NCBI RefSeq assembly: GCF_029223485.1
Contig: NZ_JARHTP010000028.1
Span: forward strand, 51,906 to 115,905
DNA from: Streptomyces coacervatus
GTDB lineage: Bacteria > Actinomycetota > Actinomycetes > Streptomycetales > Streptomycetaceae
DNA: 64,000 nucleotides
Reading direction: 5' to 3'
The position numbers and the translations under genes were made by a program. This document shows, piece after piece, positions 17,700 through 28,115 of the stretch. The notes beneath the pieces were generated by a model. That model worked only from the letters and a program-made list of their open reading frames with translations, did not search any database and was not told where the DNA came from. Numbering within the stretch: the stretch's first letter is position 1; each line of letters starts with the position of its first letter.

Positions 17700-18504
17700 T
17701 GGCGGCACCCCTCTCACGGGTGATGCGGACCTCTTCGCCGAGCGACTCCCAGATCTCGCGGTAGATCTCGATGAACCGCGGCTCCAGGCGCACCGACTCG
17801 ACCTTGCGCGGCCGCGGCAGGTCGATGTCGAAGACCTGCTTGACGGTGGCGGGACCGGCTGTCATCACGACGACCTTGTCCGCCAGCGCGATGGACTCCT
17901 CCAGGTCGTGGGTGACGAAGACGACGGAGGCGCCCGTGCCCTCCCACAGCTCCAGCAGCTCGTCCGACATCAGCGCCCTGGTCTGCACGTCGAGCGCCGA
18001 GAACGGCTCGTCCATCAGCAGGATCTCGGGGTCGTTGACGAAGGTCGCGGCGAGCGCGACGCGCTTGCGCTGGCCGCCGGAGAGCTGGTGCGGGTAGCGG
18101 TCCTCGAAGGCGGCGAGCCCGACCCGGGCCAGCCACTCACGCGCCTTCTGCTTCGCCTCCGCCTTGGGCACACCGCGGAAACGCGGGCCCGCCATGACGT
18201 TCGACAGGACGGTGCGCCAGGGGAAGGTGGCGTCCTGCTGGAAGACGAAACCGACCTTGTCGCCGACGCCGCGCACCGGCTCCCCGGCGACCAGGACCTC
18301 GCCCTCGGTGGGCTCTTCCAGCCCGCTGACCAGCGTCAGCGTGGTCGACTTGCCGCAGCCGGTCGGTCCGACGACGGCCACGAACTCCCCGCGCCCGACC
18401 GTGAGGTCCAGCTCCCTGACGGCCGTGTGCAGACCCCCCGACGGGGTCTTGAAGATCTTGCTCGCGCCCCGCAGCTGGATGGCGGGGCTGGTGTCTGCGC
18501 TCAT
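17689..18504 (-). CDS. ABC transporter ATP-binding protein (SsuB/TauB-like)
   Basis: This 271-aa ATPase has Walker A G-P-T-G-C-G-K-S-T-T (about 45), the Q-loop F-Q-Q-D-A-T-F-P-W, the signature L-S-G-G-Q-R-K-R, and Walker B I-L-L-M-D-E-P-F-S-A-L-D. It powers the importer with the two downstream genes. The start at 18504 is the first ATG giving the family N-terminus. It heads the operon and is divergent from an orphan CitB-type regulator, whose operator may lie in the 161-bp gap. Confidence 0.9.
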   Translation of the reverse strand: MSADTSPAIQLRGASKIFKTPSGGLHTAVRELDLTVGRGEFVAVVGPTGCGKSTTLTLVSGLEEPTEGEVLVAGEPVRGVGDKVGFVFQQDATFPWRTVLSNVMAGPRFRGVPKAEAKQKAREWLARVGLAAFEDRYPHQLSGGQRKRVALAATFVNDPEILLMDEPFSALDVQTRALMSDELLELWEGTGASVVFVTHDLEESIALADKVVVMTAGPATVKQVFDIDLPRPRKVESVRLEPRFIEIYREIWESLGEEVRITRERGAANVA

Positions 18505-18573
18505 GGCCGGGGACGGTAGATGTGGCCCGGGCCACAGCAGCAGCCTTGTGAGCGCATGCCGTTCTTTTGCTTG

Positions 18574-18612
18574 CAACAGCCTGTTGTGCTCGTTTTGCGC
18601 GCGCTACAACAG
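18574..18612. promoter_or_regulatory. CAACAG-based palindrome in divergent promoter region
   Basis: CAACAGCCTGTTG (18574-18586) is a 13-bp palindrome with 6-bp arms. The half-site CAACAG recurs at 18607-18612, about three helical turns away. It lies between the ABC operon and the orphan CitB-type regulator and is a plausible binding site for that regulator. This is pattern-based only. Confidence 0.4.
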
Positions 18613-18665
18613 CGGAGCCGAAACACGGGCTTAACGCTCGCCAGGCCTTGACAGAAAGAGGCCCG

Positions 18666-19358
18666 ATGATTGACGTCCTGGTCGTGGACGACGACTTCCG
18701 CGTTGCCGAGATCAACGCCAAGTACGTGGGAAAGGTTCCCGGCTTCCGGGTCGCCGCCCGCGCACACAGCGCTGCCCAGGCGCTGGCCAGCGTGCAGCGT
18801 GGGGCCATCGACCTGGTCCTGCTGGACCACTACCTGCCCGACCAGACAGGCCTCGAACTCGTCCACCGCATGCGGGAACAGGGCCACGGCACCGACGTCA
18901 TCATGATCACCGCGGCCGGCGACGTGGCGACCGTGCAGGCCGCCATGCGCCTGGGCGCCCTGCACTATCTGGTCAAGCCGTTCACCTTCGCCGCCCTGCG
19001 CACCCGCCTCGACTCGTACGCCGCCCTGCGCCGCACCGTCGACCGCGTCGGCGGCCGCGGCATCGCCGGCCAGGAGCAGGTGGACCGGATCTTCGGCGCC
19101 CTGCGCACCACGCCGGCACCGTCGTCACCAGGCCTGCCCAGCGGCCACTCGGAACCGACGACCGATCTGATCTGCCGGGTCCTGCACCACGCCGAGCACC
19201 CCCTCTCCGCCCACGAGGTGGCCGCGGAGACGGGCCTGAGCCGCTCCACCGCCCAGCGCTACCTCCGCCACCTCGAACAGGCCGGCCGCCTCCGCCTCTC
19301 CCTCAAGTACGGCGACACGGGGCGTCCGGAACATTTGTACGCGTGGGTGACGCCGTAG
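18666..19358 (+). CDS. Orphan CitB/DcuR-type response regulator
   Basis: This 230-aa regulator is a clear paralogue of the one at 14977-15657. It shares the receiver motif L-V-L-L-D-H-Y-L-P-D, L-V-K-P-F, the linker E-Q-V-D-R-I-F-G-A-L and the C-terminal HTH S-R-S-T-A-Q-R-Y-L. No kinase gene flanks it, so it may be phosphorylated by the CitA-like kinase 3.7 kb away or work unphosphorylated. The ATG at 18666 is preceded by AAAGAGG. It is divergent from the ABC operon, which is its most likely target. Confidence 0.88.
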   Translation: MIDVLVVDDDFRVAEINAKYVGKVPGFRVAARAHSAAQALASVQRGAIDLVLLDHYLPDQTGLELVHRMREQGHGTDVIMITAAGDVATVQAAMRLGALHYLVKPFTFAALRTRLDSYAALRRTVDRVGGRGIAGQEQVDRIFGALRTTPAPSSPGLPSGHSEPTTDLICRVLHHAEHPLSAHEVAAETGLSRSTAQRYLRHLEQAGRLRLSLKYGDTGRPEHLYAWVTP

Positions 19359-19388
19359 CCCGAAGACCGAGCCGTGCGCCGTTCGACT

Positions 19389-19432
19389 GTGAGGCGTGCG
19401 TCCTACGAGGGTGAGGCCTGCGTCCTACGACG
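19389..19432. repeat. Two-copy 22-bp direct repeat
   Basis: GTGAGGCGTGCGTCCTACGA-GG and GTGAGGCCTGCGTCCTACGA-CG are adjacent and differ at two positions. They lie in the 90-bp gap between two convergent genes. A partial third copy (GTGAGGGCGG) follows. No function is evident. Confidence 0.7.
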
Positions 19433-19448
19433 GTGAGGGCGGCGGTGG

Positions 19449-21041
19449 CTACGCGGCCCCCGCCCCCGTCAGCGCCCGCACCTCGGTCTCCGCGTGCTTG
19501 GCCTCGTCGGGGATCTCGTCGGAGGTGACTGTCCCGAGCCAGCCCGCGAGGAAGCCCATCGGGATCGACACCAGGCCGGGGTTCTGCAGCGGGAAGTACT
19601 GGAAGTCGACGTCCGGGAACAGCGATTCGGGACTGCCCGACACCACTGGCGACAGCACGACGAGGGCGAGTGCAGGGACCAGCCCGCCGTATACGGCCCA
19701 CACGGCACCGCGGGTGGTGAAGCCGCGCCAGAACAGTGAGTAGAGCAGCACCGGGAGGTTCGCGGACGCGGCGACTGCAAAGGCCAGGCCCACCAGGAAC
19801 GCGACATTCAGGTCACGGGCCAGCAGGCCAAGGGCGATCGCGACCACGCCGATGCCGACCGAGGCGACGCGCGCCACGGCCACTTCGCTGCGCGGCTTGG
19901 CATGTCTGCGCCGCAGGGACGCGTACAGGTCGTGGGCCACGGACGCCGAGGAGGCGAGCGTGATTCCGGCGACCACCGCAAGGATCGTGGCGAAGGCGAT
20001 GGCGGCGACGACCGCGAAGAGAACCGTTCCTGCTGTGGAGTTCGCACCGCCGCCCAGGGCGAGCGCCAGGAGCGGGACCGCCGTGTTCCCGGCCGCGTTC
20101 GACCCGCGTACCGCATCCGGCCCCACGATCGCGGCCGCCCCGAAGCCGAGGATGATCGTCATCAGATAGAAGCCGCCGATGAGCCCGATCGACCAGAGCG
20201 CCGAGCACCGCGCCGCCCGGGCGGTGGGCACGGTGTAGAAGCGGGACAGAATGTGCGGCAGCCCTGCCGTGCCCAGCACCAGGGCGAGTCCCAGACTGAT
20301 GAAGTCGAAGCGTGCGGTCCAGTCGCCGCCGTACTTCAGCCCCGGGGCCAGGAACGCATCGCCATGACCGCTGCGCTCGGCCGCCGTCAGCAGCAGCCGG
20401 TCGAAGTCGCCGTGGAACCGCAGCAGGACGAGCACGGTCAACGCGACCGTGCCGCTGAGCAGCAGCACCGCCTTGACGATCTGGATCCAGGTGGTTGCCC
20501 GCATCCCTCCCAGTGACACATAGATCACCATGAGCGCGCCGACGCCGATGACGGTCCAGGCCCGCGCCGCCGCGCTCGTACCCCCGAGCAGCAGCGCGAC
20601 CAGGCTGCCCGCCCCCACCATCTGCGCCACCAGATACAGAACGGACACGGTGACCGAGGAAGTTCCCGCCGCGATCCGCACGGGCCGCTCATTCATGCGC
20701 GCTGCGACCACGTCGGCGAGCGTGAACCGCCCGCAGTTGCGCACGAGTTCGGCGACGAGGAAGAGCACCAGCAGCCAGGCGACGAGGAAGCCGACCACGT
20801 ACAGCAGCCCGTCGTATCCGAACAGCGCGATGAGCCCGGTGACTCCCAGGAAGGAGGCGGCCGACATGTAGTCGCCGGCGATGGCAAAACCATTCTCCAT
20901 GGGCGAGAAAAGACGCCCGCCGGCGTAGAACTCCTCCGCCGAGCCCTGTCTGTTGCGGCTCACCCACGTCGTGATCGCCAGCGTGATGGCGACGAACACG
21001 CTGAACAGAGAGAACGCAAGCGTCTGATGGCTGCCCGTCAC
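19449..21041 (-). CDS. Sodium:solute symporter (ActP/MctC-like, monocarboxylate)
   Basis: This 530-aa membrane protein has about 13 hydrophobic segments and the SSS-family signature around G-D-Y-M-S-A-A-S-F-L-G. It most resembles cation/acetate symporters (ActP) and the MctC monocarboxylate transporters of actinobacteria. The GTG start at 21041 overlaps the stop codon of the DUF485 gene by one base (TAGTG), a coupling typical of this pair. Substrates are probably acetate, propionate or pyruvate. The specific substrate is inferred from the family only. Confidence 0.87.
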   Translation of the reverse strand: MTGSHQTLAFSLFSVFVAITLAITTWVSRNRQGSAEEFYAGGRLFSPMENGFAIAGDYMSAASFLGVTGLIALFGYDGLLYVVGFLVAWLLVLFLVAELVRNCGRFTLADVVAARMNERPVRIAAGTSSVTVSVLYLVAQMVGAGSLVALLLGGTSAAARAWTVIGVGALMVIYVSLGGMRATTWIQIVKAVLLLSGTVALTVLVLLRFHGDFDRLLLTAAERSGHGDAFLAPGLKYGGDWTARFDFISLGLALVLGTAGLPHILSRFYTVPTARAARCSALWSIGLIGGFYLMTIILGFGAAAIVGPDAVRGSNAAGNTAVPLLALALGGGANSTAGTVLFAVVAAIAFATILAVVAGITLASSASVAHDLYASLRRRHAKPRSEVAVARVASVGIGVVAIALGLLARDLNVAFLVGLAFAVAASANLPVLLYSLFWRGFTTRGAVWAVYGGLVPALALVVLSPVVSGSPESLFPDVDFQYFPLQNPGLVSIPMGFLAGWLGTVTSDEIPDEAKHAETEVRALTGAGAA

Positions 21042-21601
21042 TACGCACCACCCCGGACGCCGCGCGTCAGTTCCTGGGTGTTCCACCGCAGTTCGAGTGC
21101 GGCCCGGTCCCGGCGCAGCCGCGCATGCCGGGCATAGGCCCAGGCGAACAGGAACGTGGTGAGGAACTGCCCGAGCCCCGCGAGCATCGCCACGTTCACG
21201 GCGCCGGCCACGGGATGCGCCATCAACCCGGGCACGGTCGTGGCGGTCACGAGATATCCCATGTACCAGGCGAGGAAGGCGGCTACTCCCGGCACCACGA
21301 ACCTGAGGTACCTACTGCGCACTTCCTGGAACGCCGCGCTGCGCTGCACCTCGAGGTACACGTCGGCCGCAGCGGCCGCCTCGTCCTCGCTCGCCCGGAG
21401 CTCCGGCCCGGCCTCGGGCACGGGGCCGCCGACGCCGTCCGACTCGCCCCAGCCGGAGGCAAGTGCGTCGTACCACGGGTCGTCGTATCTCGCGCTCCCG
21501 GGAGCCTCGGCGGGGGACGGGGCGTGATCTCGGTGCTCGGCCGAACCATCGGCGCCATCCCCGCCTCCGCGGGGACGACCGTTGCTTGACTGCATGCCCA
21601 A
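21041..21601 (-). CDS. DUF485 membrane protein, partner of the symporter
   Basis: This 186-aa protein has a long hydrophilic Gly/Asp/Glu-rich N-terminus (about 1-75). The DUF485 core follows: an amphipathic segment (Q-R-S-A-A-F-Q-E-V-R-S-R-Y-L-R-F-V-V-P) and two transmembrane helices (about 105-125 and 140-160). In many bacteria a DUF485 protein precedes ActP-type symporters in the same operon, as here. The DUF485 core alone is usually about 100 residues, so the N-terminal extension is unusual and may be regulatory. Confidence 0.85.
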   Translation of the reverse strand: MGMQSSNGRPRGGGDGADGSAEHRDHAPSPAEAPGSARYDDPWYDALASGWGESDGVGGPVPEAGPELRASEDEAAAAADVYLEVQRSAAFQEVRSRYLRFVVPGVAAFLAWYMGYLVTATTVPGLMAHPVAGAVNVAMLAGLGQFLTTFLFAWAYARHARLRRDRAALELRWNTQELTRGVRGGA

Positions 21602-21664
21602 GGATGGACAGAACGGGAAGATCCCCGGCTCTTCTTCTCCGCGCTCTTCACCCCATCAGGTGAC

Positions 21665-22348
21665 TCATCCCACCGGTGGCCGCGCGAGCCCCTTTGCATA
21701 CGCATAACGCACGGCCTGGGCACGGTCCTTGAGCCCCGTCTTGGCGAAGATGTTGTTGATGTGGGTCTTCACGGTCGCGGTGGAGACATGCAGCTTGCGG
21801 GCGATCTCCTGATTGCTGAGGCCGTCGGCGATCAGCAGCAGCACCTCGGTCTCCCGCGCGGTGATCCCGTCCGGCGCCTCGGTCACGGCCGCCGGCTGCG
21901 GCTCCGGCTCGGACAGCCGCTCCAGCAGCCGCCGTTGGATGCTCGGCGACAGCCCCGCGTCCCCGGACAGCACGCTCTGCACGGCCCGTACGATCTCGTC
22001 CCCGCCCGCGTCCTTGGTGAGATAGCCCCGTGCCCCGGCCCGCAGGGCCGGGAACAGAGACTCGTCGTCGGCGAACGTCGTGAGCACCACGACCTGCGTC
22101 CCGGGGTACTCCGCGCGGATGCGCCGGGTCGCCTCCACACCGTCGCAGCGCGGCATGCGCAGGTCCATCAGCACCACGTCCGGGGCGAGTTCCGCGACGA
22201 GCCGCACCGCCTCGTCCCCGTCCCCCGCGGCACCGACGACCTCGATCCCGGGCAACAGGCCCAGCAGCATCACGATGCCCTCACGCACAACGGTCTGGTC
22301 GTCCGCGACCACCACGCGTGCGGGCCGCTGCTCCGTCCCTTCCGTCAT
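21665..22348 (-). CDS. NarL/LuxR-family response regulator
   Basis: This 227-aa regulator has a receiver domain with phospho-acceptor Asp in V-V-L-M-D-L-R-M-P and a C-terminal LuxR HTH (T-A-R-E-T-E-V-L-L-L-I-A-D-G-L-S-N-Q-E-I). Its start overlaps the kinase stop codon by 4 bp. It is the last gene of a three-gene leftward operon, and phosphotransfer from the adjacent kinase is expected. The stimulus and targets are unknown. Confidence 0.92.
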   Translation of the reverse strand: MTEGTEQRPARVVVADDQTVVREGIVMLLGLLPGIEVVGAAGDGDEAVRLVAELAPDVVLMDLRMPRCDGVEATRRIRAEYPGTQVVVLTTFADDESLFPALRAGARGYLTKDAGGDEIVRAVQSVLSGDAGLSPSIQRRLLERLSEPEPQPAAVTEAPDGITARETEVLLLIADGLSNQEIARKLHVSTATVKTHINNIFAKTGLKDRAQAVRYAYAKGLARPPVG

Positions 22349-23496
22349 ACGGGCACCTTCAGCGTCACCACGAACCCCTCCTCGTCCGGCCCGGCCGCCA
22401 GCGAACCGCCCAGCAACTCGGCACGCTCGCGCATGCCCAGCAGACCGTACCCGGCGCCCGCCCCGGCCAGTTCGCCCGGTGAACCGCCGGAGTCCCGTAC
22501 ATCCAGCGTCACTTGATGGTCGCCGTAGTCCAGGCGCACCCGCACCTTGGCCCCCGGCGCGTGCTTACGGACGTTCGTCAGGGCTTCCTGCGCGACCCTG
22601 CGCACGGCCTGCGACGCCTCTGCGGGCAGCCGTCTGCGCTCACCCGTAATGGTGACCTCGGCACCGGCCGCCGTACTGATGAGCTGCGAGAGGAAGTCCT
22701 CCAGCGGAGTCTGCTCTCCGCGCAGCGCGGAGAGCGCCTGTCGCGTCTCGTCGAGACCGTCACGGGCCATGCCCCTTGCCGCCACCACTCGCTCCAGGAT
22801 CTGCTCCCGGTCGGCGCCCCGCTCGATCAGCAGTCGGGCCGCCTCCAGGTGCACGAGCTGGGCCGAGAGGCTGTGTGCCAGCACGTCGTGGATCTCACGT
22901 GCGATACGGGCCCGCTCCGCGAGCGCCGCCGACTCGGCCTCGGCGGCCCGGGCGGCCCGCTCCTGGGCGAGCAGCCGCTGGGCGTTGCCGCGGGCCTCCG
23001 CGTCGAGGCGCAGGACGTAACCGGCAAGGGCCAGGCCCGCCGTCGTGGCCGCTGTGGTCAGCCACACGTCGTTGTTGACCGCGGCGTACGACGCGAGGGC
23101 CAAGGACGCCGTCGGCAGGGCGACCGCCAGCGGCAGCCGTTCCAGAGCGGTGATGGCGCAGCCGCACCAGAGGACGAGGGCCGGCCCCCGAAAGCCCATG
23201 TCCTGGGCCCCGACGGCCAGTCCCAGCAACAGGAGCATGATGGCCAGGGAGGGCCACAGCCTGTGCTGGAACGTGGTCCGGTACAGGGCCCAGGCGAGTA
23301 CTGCGGCCACGACCACACCTACGGCGCCCACTACCGTCACCCAGCCGTGGACTCGGCTGCTGTTGAAGGCACCCCACAGCAGGATGGCGAGGGCGAACAG
23401 CCTCACGGCCCAGGCGAGCATGCGCCGAGGCCGCGAGATGCCTGCCCGCCCGAGCGCCTCCGGCGAGGGCCAGCGCATCCAGGCGTTCTGCGTCAC
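22345..23496 (-). CDS. DesK/NarX-type sensor histidine kinase
   Basis: This 383-aa kinase has about five N-terminal hydrophobic helices (residues 25-160). A HisKA_3 dimerisation domain (A-R-I-A-R-E-I-H-D-V-L-A-H, phospho-acceptor His) and a short HATPase domain (A-L-T-N-V-R-K-H-A; G-Y-G-L-L-G-M-R-E-R) follow. It pairs with the downstream NarL-type regulator and overlaps genes on both sides by 4 bp. Multi-TM sensors of this kind usually detect membrane or envelope conditions. Confidence 0.92.
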   Translation of the reverse strand: MTQNAWMRWPSPEALGRAGISRPRRMLAWAVRLFALAILLWGAFNSSRVHGWVTVVGAVGVVVAAVLAWALYRTTFQHRLWPSLAIMLLLLGLAVGAQDMGFRGPALVLWCGCAITALERLPLAVALPTASLALASYAAVNNDVWLTTAATTAGLALAGYVLRLDAEARGNAQRLLAQERAARAAEAESAALAERARIAREIHDVLAHSLSAQLVHLEAARLLIERGADREQILERVVAARGMARDGLDETRQALSALRGEQTPLEDFLSQLISTAAGAEVTITGERRRLPAEASQAVRRVAQEALTNVRKHAPGAKVRVRLDYGDHQVTLDVRDSGGSPGELAGAGAGYGLLGMRERAELLGGSLAAGPDEEGFVVTLKVPV

Positions 23497-24020
23497 ACGC
23501 GCTCCTTTCGCGCGGGGCGGACCATGGGGTCACCGTACGCCGTGCCCCCGCCGACTTCGGGGGCCACGGACTGCGCCCGCCAGAGCAGGATTCCGGAGCG
23601 GACCAGGAGGGTGGCCGCGAGGGCTAGGAGCAGGGCGGAGCTGTCCTGGTGGACACCGATCGCCGCGCCAAGTGCAAAGAGGCCGACGCGCAGGCCGATG
23701 CCGACGATCCAGACAGTCACGGTCGCCTTGGTGCTCTTGCTCCACACGGAGCCGTCCGGCTGCGCCCATATTCGGGTCGTCCAGGCCCAACCGGCCCCGG
23801 TGACAAGGCCGATGAGCAGCTCGAAGGCGAGCAGAACCACCGACTCCGTGCGGTGATGGGCGTCGACGATGCCGGGCCGGCGCAGGGCCACAACGGCGAG
23901 GATCACGGGCAGCAGCCACCACCGCCTGCCCGTGCCGCCGATCTGCTGCGCGCGGAACTGTCGTACGACTACGAGGACGACGACAGCCGCGATCACCAGC
24001 CCGTTGACGAGCCCGGACAT
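23493..24020 (-). CDS. DUF1453 (CcdC-like) membrane protein
   Basis: This 175-aa protein has four to five transmembrane helices with a central G-T-G-R-R-W-W-L-L-P motif. It resembles the DUF1453/CcdC-like family often found with DesK-type kinases in Streptomyces. I start at the ATG at 24020, with GGAGG 7 nt upstream; the frame to 24137 has no support. As first gene of the operon, it may be a sensory partner of the kinase. That role is inferred from context. Confidence 0.75.
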   Translation of the reverse strand: MSGLVNGLVIAAVVVLVVVRQFRAQQIGGTGRRWWLLPVILAVVALRRPGIVDAHHRTESVVLLAFELLIGLVTGAGWAWTTRIWAQPDGSVWSKSTKATVTVWIVGIGLRVGLFALGAAIGVHQDSSALLLALAATLLVRSGILLWRAQSVAPEVGGGTAYGDPMVRPARKERV

Positions 24021-24144
24021 CTGAGCCTCCGTGAGCGAAGAGGGGTACCGGCAGCGAGTGCTGTCGATGCCTTCGACGCTACGGAAATTCGCAGGTCGCC
24101 AGATCGGAGCAGGGGTGGATCGTGGGTGGATCCACAAACGCCAC

Positions 24145-24168
24145 GGGCTCCACCCACGGGTGGAGCCC
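24145..24168 (-). terminator. Terminator downstream of parE
   Basis: GGGCTCCACCC-AC-GGGTGGAGCCC is a perfect 11-bp inverted repeat with a 2-nt centre (effectively a 10-bp stem with a tetraloop). It starts 50 bp past the parE stop codon in the direction of transcription and precedes the promoter region of the DUF1453-kinase operon. Confidence 0.7.
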
Positions 24169-24180
24169 CAGGACCACGAC

Positions 24181-24210
24181 CCAGGCCCAGGCCCAGGCCC
24201 AGGCCCAGGC
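24181..24210. repeat. Tandem hexanucleotide repeat (CCAGGC)5
   Basis: Five perfect copies of CCAGGC lie between the parE stop codon and its terminator. Such arrays are prone to slippage. They fall in the 3' untranslated part of parE, so no protein is affected. Confidence 0.9.
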
Positions 24211-24218
24211 CGCAGCGC

Positions 24219-26342
<2,124 letters not shown>

Positions 26343-26784
26343 GCGGTTCGCTCCTCGCTGAATTTCAGGTGGGGCCCTTGTGGGTAAGGGCGCGGCTTCG
26401 GTCGCCGTCAAGAGGGTACCGAGGCCTGGTAGAGCCGTTGTAACGCCACCCTCGTCTGGAGTTAAGACTAGTCCAGGGTCGCATGCATGTTCGATCCCTC
26501 GATGGAGTGAAGTACATATCACGTTCCCTTCGAGGCATGAACCATTTAGGCTCCGGGCACGTCCTCATGAACAACCGGCAACCCAGCCGGGAGGACCTGA
26601 CATTGACAGACCGCGCGAACCCGTACGACACACAGACACGCAATACGGCACATTCGCCGCCAACCGGCAGCAGACAGCCGGCCTCGAAAGATTTTTTCGA
26701 GGAAAAGCCCGGGGCGGGAACGTTTTAGGGCTGGTTGGATGTTGACCCTGGTACGACAGCTCGTCGAGCTAGAGAAGAGGCGAC
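26343..26784. promoter_or_regulatory. Divergent promoter region of parE and the DUF7455 gene
   Basis: This 442-bp region is relatively AT-rich for the genome. It holds TTGACA at 26603-26608 and TTGACC near 26752 as possible -35 boxes, and an 8-bp-stem hairpin CCTCGAAA-GATTT-TTTCGAGG (26682-26702). A spurious open frame (26483-26728) crosses the hairpin, has no ribosome site and no recognisable content. The hairpin could be a terminator of a short upstream RNA or an element of the DUF7455 leader. Confidence 0.4.
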
Positions 26785-27015
26785 GTGACTACTGTTCTGA
26801 CCCCCGCGAGCCCACTGACGGCCGCCGATCGCTGCGACCGCTGCGGCGCACAGGCCTACGTGCGCGTTGTCCTGCTCAGCGGCGGCGAACTGCTCTTCTG
26901 CGCCCACCACGGCCGCAAGTTCGAGCCGGAACTCAAGAAGATCGCCGCTGAGATACAGGACGAGACGGAGCGGCTGACGTCCGTTCCGGCATCAGCAACC
27001 GAAGAAGAGCGCTGA
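26785..27015 (+). CDS. DUF7455-family small zinc-ribbon-like protein
   Basis: This 76-aa protein has a CxxC pair (R-C-D-R-C-G-A, near residue 17) and a C-x2-H pair (F-C-A-H-H-G, near 37). These could bind one zinc ion, and a Glu-rich helical tail follows. It matches the small actinobacterial family DUF7455, usually found beside the principal sigma factor and topoisomerase genes. The GTG start has AGAAGAGG 5 nt upstream. No function is known to me. Confidence 0.8.
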   Translation: MTTVLTPASPLTAADRCDRCGAQAYVRVVLLSGGELLFCAHHGRKFEPELKKIAAEIQDETERLTSVPASATEEER

Positions 27016-27060
27016 CACCTCGCATTCACGACGAGCCAGCTCCGGCACAGGCCGGTGTAC

Positions 27061-27098
27061 GGGCGGCGCGGCCCCTGATTCCAGGGACCGCGCCGCCC
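27061..27098. terminator. Bidirectional terminator between DUF7455 gene and protease
   Basis: The GC-rich inverted repeat GGGCGGCGCGG / CCGCGCCGCCC (11-bp arms) has an inner CCCTG / CAGGG pairing that extends the stem. It lies between convergent genes, 45 bp after one stop codon and 33 bp from the other. Confidence 0.8.
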
Positions 27099-27130
27099 GC
27101 GCTCGTACCGGAGATGCGGTACGGGCTCCG

Positions 27131-27979
27131 TCAGCGGGCCCTGCCGGGCCCGCCGCTCCGGCCCAGCGCTCGCAGGGCCTCGGACACCCGCGTGTAGACG
27201 CCGGGGCTGCCCGCACGACCGCAGCCGCTCCCCCAGGAGACGAGCCCGATCAGCTTCCCCTGGGCCACGAGGGGGCCACCGCTGTCCCCCTGGCAGGCGT
27301 CATGGCCGCCTCCGGCCTCCCCGGCGCACAACATGCTCTTGGCGACGTACGTGCCGTCGGCGCTGCCCGGATACGCCTCCTGGCACCGGGCATCCGGCAG
27401 CACGTGCACGCGTGTCGCCCGCAGACTGTGTGCGTAGTCGCCGCCGCCGGTGAGGTCCCCCCATCCGGAGACCGTGGCGCTCGTACCCGGCCTGTAGGCA
27501 GGATCGCCGGCGGCCGCCATCGGGATGACCGAGCTGCGCGGCAGGGGTCTGGCGAGGGTGAGCACGGCGAAGTCCTCGGCATTGCTGTCGCTGTCGAAGG
27601 TCGGACTCACCCGGATGTGGCGTACCGAGATCTCGCGGCCACGACCCGAGAGCAGGTCCGTACGGTTCGCGATGACCTTGAGGTCGTGGACGCGCTCCGG
27701 CGGTGCTCCGAGGACGTCCTCGGCCATGCAATGGGCCGCGGTGAGCACGGTCGTACGACTGATGGCCACACCGCCGCAGAACTGCCCCGCACGCGTACCC
27801 CCGAACCGGTCACGGCTGGACAGCGCCACCGTCCACGGACTCTCGGACACGTCGATCGGGAAACTCCCTATGACAACGCTGTCAGCGGCCACGGGGGCAG
27901 TGGAGAGCAACGGTATTGCGGTCGCTGCGGCCGTAAGGACCAGCGGCCGGGCCAGCGCCCGGACAAAGGAACGGCGCAT
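27131..27979 (-). CDS. Secreted trypsin-like serine protease (S1A)
   Basis: This 282-aa exported protein has a Sec-type signal peptide (hydrophobic 11-28, Ala-x-Ala near 32). The chymotrypsin-fold triad is visible: His83 (T-A-A-H-C), Asp136 (E-D-F-A-V-L) and Ser233 (G-D-S-G-G-P). Asp227, six residues before the serine, predicts trypsin-like cleavage after Arg/Lys. Cysteines are placed for three disulfides. A pro-segment seems short, so activation may occur on signal cleavage. It is the last gene of the apparently conserved core segment before the island. Confidence 0.92.
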   Translation of the reverse strand: MRRSFVRALARPLVLTAAATAIPLLSTAPVAADSVVIGSFPIDVSESPWTVALSSRDRFGGTRAGQFCGGVAISRTTVLTAAHCMAEDVLGAPPERVHDLKVIANRTDLLSGRGREISVRHIRVSPTFDSDSNAEDFAVLTLARPLPRSSVIPMAAAGDPAYRPGTSATVSGWGDLTGGGDYAHSLRATRVHVLPDARCQEAYPGSADGTYVAKSMLCAGEAGGGHDACQGDSGGPLVAQGKLIGLVSWGSGCGRAGSPGVYTRVSEALRALGRSGGPGRAR

Positions 27980-28059
27980 ACAGGCTCCTCACTCTGGGAT
28001 GGTCTTGGGAGACCCAGAGTGATCCAGCCCGCCGCACCCCGCACCTGCGCGACAGCACG

Positions 28060-28097
28060 AGAAGGCCCGGTTCCCCCGCGGGAGAACCGGGCCTTCT
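28060..28097 (-). terminator. Strong terminator after the sigma-like LRDYLD stop codon
   Basis: AGAAGGCCCGGTTC and GAACCGGGCCTTCT form a perfect 14-bp stem with a 10-nt loop. It starts 18 bp downstream (leftward) of the stop codon at 28116. It looks like the native terminator of whatever gene once ended there, most likely hrdB. Confidence 0.85.
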
Positions 28098-28115
28098 GTG
28101 TCGTACGACGGCGAC

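Noticed and set aside
26483..26728. Plus-strand 81-aa open frame upstream of the DUF7455 gene
   Set aside because: No ribosome site, crosses a hairpin, unusual composition; more likely promoter/leader DNA.
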